Shown here in pieces: positions 5,924-10,783 of a stretch of DNA of 10,783 bases (position 1 is its first letter; every line of letters begins with the position of its first letter). A program made the position numbers and the translations under genes. The DNA comes from an uncultured Eggerthellaceae bacterium (lineage in GTDB: Bacteria; Actinomycetota; Coriobacteriia; Coriobacteriales; Eggerthellaceae): assembly GCA_910577495.1 (NCBI GenBank), contig CAJTML010000070.1:1-10783 (forward strand), read 5' to 3'. The notes beneath the pieces are model-generated. The model did not search any database and had not been told where the DNA came from. It saw nothing but the letters and a program-made list of their open reading frames with translations.

Positions 5924-6781
5924 GTGAATCACGCAACAACCCGCGCCGCAACCCAAGCCGAGCAGCTGCGCGCGCTTGTCTATGGAGCCGCTGTTGGCGA
6001 CGCCCTTGGAGTACCCTTTGAGTTTCTGACCAGGGATTCCTTCGCATGCTCCGATATGGTTGGTGGCGGTATACACGGGATGCCGAAAGGCACCTTCTCC
6101 GACGACACCTCAATGCTCATAGCGCTGTGCGATAGCATTCGCGAAAACGAAGGACGCCTTGTCGAAGACGACATGCGCACCAAGTTTCGGGCGTGGCTCT
6201 ACGAGGGTGCCTACACGCCAGACGGCACTGTCTTCGACGTCGGAAACGCCACCGCAACTGCGCTTGACCAGGAGTTTGGCTGCACCTCCGAGCGATCAAA
6301 TGGCAACGGTTCCCTGATGCGTATCGCACCGCTTGCGCTCACCGATGCCACCGACGATGAGATCCGCATGGCGTCAGCTATCACACATGCGCACCCAATT
6401 TCCACCGAGTCGTGCGTATACTTCGTCCATATCTTGCGCGATGTTTTGCAGGGCATGCCTCTTGAAGATGCAGTGGCGAACAATGTGCCTGCGCTGGATG
6501 TTTTCGTCAATCTACCAGCCATTATGATCGAATCGCGCGATAGCGTTGCCTCAAGTGGATACGTCATCCACACCCTTGGCGCGGCGCTGTGGTGCGCCTA
6601 CCACACAGCCAGCTACAAAGACTGCGTGCTTGCGGCGGTAAACTTGGGTTCAGACACCGATACCACCGCTTGCGTTGCGGGCGCGCTGGCTGGAGCGCTC
6701 TACGGTTACGAAGCTATCCCCGTAGCGTGGCTTGACGAACTCCGCGGCAAAGACGTGATTGAGAGCTGCCTGTTCGCATAA
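5924..6781 (+). CDS. ADP-ribosylglycohydrolase (DraG/ARH family)
   Basis: 285 residues from a GTG start with AGGAG 7 nt upstream. Family motifs in order: GAAVGDALGVPFEF (21-34, with Glu33 as the probable catalytic acid), SDDTSM (59-64, metal-binding Ser/Thr-Asp-Asp), GNATATAL (107-114), NGNGSLMRIAPLAL (126-139), ITHAHPIST (153-161) and NLGSDTDTTACVAGALAGALYG (240-261, Asp244/Asp246/Thr247 as second metal set). Members use two magnesium ions to remove ADP-ribose from proteins (Arg, Ser) or small molecules; DraG acts on dinitrogenase reductase, but nothing here suggests nitrogen fixation. The usual TDDT is SDDT, a conservative change. All catalytic positions I can recognise are present, so the enzyme is probably active; its substrate is unknown. 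No signal peptide. Likely in an operon with the serpin gene upstream and ended by the terminator at 6842-6875. Confidence 0.93.
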   Translation: MNHATTRAATQAEQLRALVYGAAVGDALGVPFEFLTRDSFACSDMVGGGIHGMPKGTFSDDTSMLIALCDSIRENEGRLVEDDMRTKFRAWLYEGAYTPDGTVFDVGNATATALDQEFGCTSERSNGNGSLMRIAPLALTDATDDEIRMASAITHAHPISTESCVYFVHILRDVLQGMPLEDAVANNVPALDVFVNLPAIMIESRDSVASSGYVIHTLGAALWCAYHTASYKDCVLAAVNLGSDTDTTACVAGALAGALYGYEAIPVAWLDELRGKDVIESCLFA

Positions 6782-6811
6782 GGTCTGCGGTGTGCTGCAC
6801 CTTTAACCCGA

Positions 6812-6841
6812 CATGTGACATTTGATGTGACCCTTTGTCAC
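6812..6841. repeat. 30-bp perfect direct repeat, copy 1
   Basis: Identical over 30 bp to 6925-6954, 113 bp away. It begins CATGTGACATTTG and ends CCTTTGTCAC. Internally, ATGTGAC occurs twice at 12-bp offset and TGTGA-N7-TCACA (6826-6842) is an inverted repeat, so it can form a 6-bp hairpin. It lies between the ADP-ribosylglycohydrolase gene and the terminator. Confidence 0.9.
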
Positions 6842-6875
6842 AAAACTGCCCGCACACAAAGTACGGGCAGTTTTT
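6842..6875. terminator. Bidirectional intrinsic terminator
   Basis: AAAACTGCCCG (6842-6852) and CGGGCAGTTTT (6864-6874) form a perfect 11-bp stem with an 11-nt loop, followed by T on the + strand and by TTTTG on the - strand. It lies between the convergent ADP-ribosylglycohydrolase and surface-protein genes and can end both transcripts. Confidence 0.92.
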
Positions 6876-6904
6876 ACGTTAACAACTCAGGCGAAGGTTG
6901 CGTG

Positions 6905-9900
6905 TTATTGCATCTTTCCCTTCGCATGTGACATTTGATGTGACCCTTTGTCACGTTTTGTCGCGCAGAGCACAGCCAGGGCAGCAAGTGCGCAGAGCAT
7001 AAACGCTGTCGTTGCGGTAGTAGTCGCATCACCCGTTGCTGCCAGCGCATGCGCCTCGTCTCCGCCAGTCTTCGGCAGAGCATGCATGTTGGCTTCCTGC
7101 TCGTCATCAACCTGCGGCTCATCGGGCACCGACACAGCAGGCTCATCGGCAGGCTCGTCTGATACCGGCTCCAAGATTACCTGAATCGTGTGATCGGCTG
7201 AGACGTCTTCGAAAATATATTCGTATGCGTCCAACAGTTCAGGATGCTCAACACCATCAATAATGACCTTCGCCACCCGATACGGCACGCCATTCAAGTC
7301 CTCAACCGTCCAGACAACTTTGTAGCTGTCGCCCGCAATGACCATGCCACTTGCGGTAATTGAGCCCGGACCACCCTTGAGCGACGTATCAATTGAGAAC
7401 GTCTCCGAGGTCACCAGCTCACGCGTCACCGGCAGCTCGTCATCGCCCGGAACGCGCTTCTCGGTCACCAGCGTCACCTTATACTCAGTACCCGGAACAA
7501 TGTTGTCCTTGCCAATGATGTCGGCAATATTGATAGACGTTGAATCCGGGTTCTCAATGGGATACGTCACGCCGTTGATGATGATTTCCTTCACGCCATA
7601 ACCATCGGGAACTTCCCACTTCACCACGGGATCGCCATCTTCGTTGACATCCAGGATGCCGCCGCCATCAACGGTGCCCGGACCACCTTCAACACCAGGA
7701 ACCACCGTAATGGTCTTATCCGCAAGCGTTTCAGGATTGGCCACTTTGTTCTCGTTGGCGAAGTAGACCTTCACCACGTGATCACCCGCAATACCCGACA
7801 CGCCCATTGCAAGCGCCGTCAGATCAGCCTGATCAACCGCAATCTTTTCGGGCTCAAACACACCACCCGTTGCCTCGTCAGCCAAAGCAGCAGCGCCAGC
7901 AGATTCACCAAACGGATTGGTAATAGTAGCGTCAGTTTCGTCAAAGACTACCTGGCCATCCACCTCAACATAGGAGATATGCGCCGAAGCACCCGGCGTT
8001 CCCTTAATGTCAATGTATTCCTGACCCTTGTACTTGGTCACCGACGGAGAAACCGTGCCGTTGCCATACTTGAGCACACTCACGTTGTAGGTCACCGGCT
8101 TTAAGGTCACTACGACATTCTGGTCTTCGCGAATGCTGCTCAAGGTCAGGCCATCAGAAACACCCTGCACCTCGTGGCCATTCACTTCAACTTTCTGCAC
8201 TTCGTAGACCGCATAGTTCGGGTCGCGGTGATCGGTTGTGGTCTGCACCACAGGCTGCCAATTCACGGTATAGCTGCCGCCACGATTGACCAGCGAGCCG
8301 CCCGTAATGGAGCCCGGGCCACCCTTGATCACCGTGTTGACTTGCAGATCATTCTCACGCAACGTCGGCGTGCCACCAATCGGAGCTGCCACCACGTCAA
8401 CCACGTAGTTCGCCCCAATATTTGTAATGTCGAAGGCACCAGCCGCCACCTGCTCATCGCTTAAGGCCACGCCATTTACCAAGACGCGCATGACTTCATG
8501 GCCCGCTGCCGGTTTCCAGGTCACGGTCGTTGATTGACCAGCTGAAAGCGTTGCCGAGGGGCTTACCTCAACGGCGTTAGCGCCGCCGTACTTGTTAACA
8601 CTCACCGTGTAGTAACCATGCGCGGTGTTGCCACCAATATCAGGCAGCGGCGCCATGGTCACGACGATCTCATGGTTTGCATCAATATCTTCGAACGTAT
8701 ATGACGCAGCACCCGGCAGCACCTTGCCGTCAACTGCTACCTGCAAGACATACGAGTGCGGGCCAGCCGTCCAGTTGATGGTAGCGTCTTTGCCCTTCGC
8801 AATGCTTAGCGTCGGGCTGATTTGAGCACCAACAATAGCGCCCTTGAGCTTGGTCGAGATGGTAAACAGCGGCGCGGCAGGGTCTTCGGTATCTGGACCG
8901 TTTCCGGTGCGGTCAACAATGCCGTCGCCATCTTCATCCAAGTTGGTGTCAGGCTTGCCATCCCCCGTCGTATCAATGTTGACGTTGGGCTTACCGTCGC
9001 CGGTGGTATCCACGTTTACGTTGGGCTTGCCGTCACCGGTGGTGTCAATGTTGACATCCGGCTTGCCGTCGCCATCGGTATCAATGTTGATATCGGGCTT
9101 TTTGGGCGAATGCGGATCTTTCGGATTGATGTTTGGTTGCGGCTTGCCGTCTTCGCCAACCACCACGTTGATGTTGGGCTTAACGGATTCGGGATCGTCC
9201 TTTGCCTTCTCGGGGTCAATCTGATCCGGCTTGCCATCGCCATCTTTGTCCACGATATTGATGTCAGGTTCGCCATCCCCATCGGTATCAATGTTCACGT
9301 CCGGAATGCCATTGCCATCCGTGTCAACGTTGACGTTGGGCTTCGTGGGGTCTTTGGGCGTATTAGGATCCAAGTCCGGATCATAAATATTGATGTTTGG
9401 CGGCTCCGGCTTGCTCGGGTCAACCGGCTTGGGCTTAACCTTGTCGTCGGTCACCACGTTGATGTCCGGCACACCATCACCATCGGTATCAATATTCAAA
9501 TCAGGCTTACCGTCACCGTCAGTATCTACGTTCAACAGCGGCTTTTGCGGCTTCGGATCTTTTGGATTAACAGGCACAGGTTTGCCCGTCTCATCAACCA
9601 CGACGTTTACATCCGGAACGCCGTCGCCGTCAGTGTCTACGTTGATGTCAGGTTTACCGTCGCCATCGGTATCCACGTTGATCGTTGGCAGAGGCGCCGG
9701 CTCGTCAGGATCAACCGGAGCAGGCTTGCCCGTGTCGTCAGTTACGACATTCTTGTCGGGCTTGCCGTCGTCATCGGTATCAATGTTGATATCCGGAACG
9801 CCGTCACCATCGGTGTCAACGTTCAAGTCCGGCAGGCCGTCGCCGTCGGTATCCACGTTAATGACGCCATCATCGGTGGGCTTGTTGAGCGTTGACTTGT

Positions 9901-10783
9901 ACTGATACAAAACCTGCGTCACCTTGTCGGCCACAAATACGCCGTTTTGGTTCGCCGGCACTTCTACCAGTTCATAGCCAGGAATATCCAGCGGCTCAGT
10001 GGTGTAGGGATCCCCTGCATTGCCGTCAATAACAATAGAGCGAATCGTGTTGCCGTCTGGGTCGCGATAGAGCACCATAACACTTGATGCGGTAAAGGTA
10101 ATGGGCGAATACACGACGTTGATCACGCGCGCATCAGAGGTAAACGTGCCCGTGTAGCCATCTTGTGCCACACCATCAATGGTCTCCAGCTTGTACTTCG
10201 TGATGGACGGGATATCAATGGTGAAGCTTTCGCCAACTTTGCCCGTCAACATGGCGTCGTTGGCAATAGCGTGTCCGTCAGGGTCAAGGTAGCGCACGAG
10301 CACGCTGCCCGATTGCGTGGAAGTGGACGAATCAGCCTTGTAATAATAGGTTACGGTACGCTTCTGGTAACCGAAGTTGCCTTTGAAGCTCTGGTTCTTG
10401 TCAGGCGTGTTGCCACTGGGCGTGTCTCCGCCTGAGGCCGACTCCATGCGCTCCTCAGCACGCTGGAAGGTGTAGCCCGGAATATCCAGCTTGGAGGTAG
10501 TATACGGGTCACCGACCGCACCGCGATAGACCACATCAGGCATGATGGATTTGCCCGCCTGATCCACATAACGAACCGTCACCGGTTGCGCCTCGTCTGC
10601 AGTGCTTCCCGAATCGGCTTCGTCAAGTTTCTTATAGCTGTAGGTAACACCAATGGGACCATCTGCGAAAACGCCAGAAGTTTCGCCCTCTACGCCAGCC
10701 AACACGTAGCCATTGAAGCTGATGTCAACGGTTTGATAGGGCTTGCCAATGCGGCCTTTATAGACGATGTTCTCGGTGAGTTT
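6905..10783 (-). CDS. Giant LPXTG cell-wall surface protein with MucBP modules (N-terminus outside window)
   Basis: At least 1292 residues (numbered from the right edge); the frame is open through 10783 and reads VYKGRIGKPYQTVDI before the first internal GTG, so the true start lies beyond. Residues 1-297 hold four MucBP-like modules (G-x-V-G-x-x-Y/F-T and DIPGY signatures). Residues 306-624 are an Asp/Gly-rich array of 15 DxDGDG loops resembling thrombospondin type-3 or dockerin calcium sites. Residues 640-1208 are about six Ig-like modules with GGPGSI and VxWxP...VxVDG patterns. Then follow a Pro/Glu-rich spacer (1209-1233), LPKTG (1236-1240), LAATG (1247-1251), a hydrophobic helix (1255-1274) and a basic 17-residue tail. 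MucBP modules bind mucins, and sortase links such proteins to peptidoglycan, so a host adhesin is likely but unproven. It ends at the bidirectional terminator. Confidence 0.93.
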   Translation of the reverse strand, partial: KLTENIVYKGRIGKPYQTVDISFNGYVLAGVEGETSGVFADGPIGVTYSYKKLDEADSGSTADEAQPVTVRYVDQAGKSIMPDVVYRGAVGDPYTTSKLDIPGYTFQRAEERMESASGGDTPSGNTPDKNQSFKGNFGYQKRTVTYYYKADSSTSTQSGSVLVRYLDPDGHAIANDAMLTGKVGESFTIDIPSITKYKLETIDGVAQDGYTGTFTSDARVINVVYSPITFTASSVMVLYRDPDGNTIRSIVIDGNAGDPYTTEPLDIPGYELVEVPANQNGVFVADKVTQVLYQYKSTLNKPTDDGVINVDTDGDGLPDLNVDTDGDGVPDINIDTDDDGKPDKNVVTDDTGKPAPVDPDEPAPLPTINVDTDGDGKPDINVDTDGDGVPDVNVVVDETGKPVPVNPKDPKPQKPLLNVDTDGDGKPDLNIDTDGDGVPDINVVTDDKVKPKPVDPSKPEPPNINIYDPDLDPNTPKDPTKPNVNVDTDGNGIPDVNIDTDGDGEPDINIVDKDGDGKPDQIDPEKAKDDPESVKPNINVVVGEDGKPQPNINPKDPHSPKKPDINIDTDGDGKPDVNIDTTGDGKPNVNVDTTGDGKPNVNIDTTGDGKPDTNLDEDGDGIVDRTGNGPDTEDPAAPLFTISTKLKGAIVGAQISPTLSIAKGKDATINWTAGPHSYVLQVAVDGKVLPGAASYTFEDIDANHEIVVTMAPLPDIGGNTAHGYYTVSVNKYGGANAVEVSPSATLSAGQSTTVTWKPAAGHEVMRVLVNGVALSDEQVAAGAFDITNIGANYVVDVVAAPIGGTPTLRENDLQVNTVIKGGPGSITGGSLVNRGGSYTVNWQPVVQTTTDHRDPNYAVYEVQKVEVNGHEVQGVSDGLTLSSIREDQNVVVTLKPVTYNVSVLKYGNGTVSPSVTKYKGQEYIDIKGTPGASAHISYVEVDGQVVFDETDATITNPFGESAGAAALADEATGGVFEPEKIAVDQADLTALAMGVSGIAGDHVVKVYFANENKVANPETLADKTITVVPGVEGGPGTVDGGGILDVNEDGDPVVKWEVPDGYGVKEIIINGVTYPIENPDSTSINIADIIGKDNIVPGTEYKVTLVTEKRVPGDDELPVTRELVTSETFSIDTSLKGGPGSITASGMVIAGDSYKVVWTVEDLNGVPYRVAKVIIDGVEHPELLDAYEYIFEDVSADHTIQVILEPVSDEPADEPAVSVPDEPQVDDEQEANMHALPKTGGDEAHALAATGDATTTATTAFMLCALAALAVLCATKRDKGSHQMSHAKGKMQ
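6908..7078 (-). other. C-terminal cell-wall sorting signal of the surface protein
   Basis: LPKTGG is encoded at 7061-7078, a second motif LAATG at 7031-7045, the membrane helix at about 6962-7021, and a basic tail KRDKGSHQMSHAKGKMQ to the stop. The hydrophobic helix plus Lys-Arg are the standard sortase retention signal. The tail is about 17 residues, longer than the usual few basic residues, because it runs through the 30-bp repeat. Confidence 0.88.
6925..6954. repeat. 30-bp perfect direct repeat, copy 2 (inside the surface-protein gene)
   Basis: Identical to 6812-6841. This copy lies within the coding region, encoding most of the cytoplasmic tail after Arg1277 (DKGSHQMSH). A copy inside and one outside the gene, on either side of the terminator, suggests a duplication or a mobile short repeat. 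Confidence 0.9.
8912..9868 (-). repeat. Array of DxDGDG calcium-loop repeats in the surface protein
   Basis: About 320 residues with 15 copies of the loop D-x-D-G-D-G-x-P-D, mostly in a 12-residue unit NVDTDGDGKPDI. Asp at loop positions 1, 3, 5 and 9 matches calcium-binding type-3 loops. Pairs or triplets are separated by Pro/Lys-rich linkers (VVxDxTGKPxPVxP), giving a higher-order repeat of about 50 residues. Three tandem 36-bp units at 8945-9052 carry DTTGDGKP instead, losing the Asp at loop position 3. Confidence 0.88.
9893..10783 (-). other. MucBP-like modules of the surface protein (four, first one partial)
   Basis: Module 1 is cut by the right edge (about 10630-10783); module 2 about 10334-10585; module 3 about 10100-10309; module 4 about 9893-10090. 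Each starts with VxVxYxDxxG, has G-x-V/A-G-x-x-Y/F-T in the middle and ends in an aromatic V-x-Y-x-Y strand. Module 2 carries an inserted Ser/Gly/Asn-rich loop of about 25 residues. Confidence 0.8.

Noticed and set aside
6826..6842. CRP/FNR-like operator TGTGA-N-TCACA
   Set aside because: The spacer is 7 rather than 6 bp, and both copies sit at gene 3' ends beside a terminator rather than at promoters, so a repeat-element explanation fits better.
8822..9895. Long + strand open frame of 357 codons opposite the calcium-loop array
   Set aside because: It is the antisense shadow of the Asp/Gly repeat (repeated NVDVGL-type pattern mirrors the repeat unit) and has no ribosome binding site or independent domain.
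10351..10569. Small - strand open frame within the MucBP region
   Set aside because: Out-of-frame shadow of the surface-protein gene.

Overview
The window looks like a chromosomal segment of a Gram-positive, moderately GC-rich (by eye about 55%) bacterium. The best guess is an actinobacterium of the class Coriobacteriia. The guess rests on a very large LPXTG surface protein with MucBP modules and Asp/Gly calcium-loop repeats, a bacterial serpin, and strong purine-rich ribosome binding sites. No rRNA, tRNA, transposase or CRISPR array is visible, so the taxonomic placement is inference only.

Layout. (1) Positions 2-935, + strand: the 3' end of a Fluc/CrcB fluoride channel gene, closely followed by an unrecognised gene encoding a helix-turn-helix plus PD-(D/E)XK-nuclease-like protein. 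(2) 936-1096: convergent intergenic region with a roughly 32-bp motif in three copies and a hairpin just past the MFS gene. (3) 1097-3579, - strand: apparent operon reading TacA/DUF1778-like antitoxin, MerR-family regulator, MFS exporter, with a plausible promoter at 3615-3643. The antitoxin has no visible toxin partner. (4) 3752-4216, + strand: a small SWIM zinc-finger protein, divergent from the antitoxin operon. (5) 4217-4783: 567 bp without a convincing gene, containing a C-rich/G-rich repeat and a short inverted repeat in the leader of the next gene. (6) 4784-6781, + strand: a serpin without signal peptide and, 30 nt downstream, an ADP-ribosylglycohydrolase, ending in a strong bidirectional terminator (6842-6875). 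(7) 6905 to the right edge, - strand: a surface protein of at least 1292 residues with MucBP modules, about 15 calcium-binding-type DxDGDG loops, a series of Ig-like modules and a C-terminal sortase signal. Its N-terminus lies outside the window.

How the genes relate. The merR-MFS pair is a classic self-regulated efflux arrangement, here apparently led by an orphan antitoxin gene. The serpin and ADP-ribosylglycohydrolase probably share a transcript and, on sequence, both act in the cytoplasm. The surface protein is a wall-anchored adhesin candidate. It carries two sortase-like pentapeptides, and its cytoplasmic tail is encoded by one copy of a perfect 30-bp repeat whose other copy lies on the far side of the terminator.

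The most interesting points are the HTH/PD-(D/E)XK protein, the serpin with an unusual hinge paired with an ADP-ribosylglycohydrolase, the orphan antitoxin at the head of an efflux operon, and the repeat-derived tail and double sorting motif of the surface protein.
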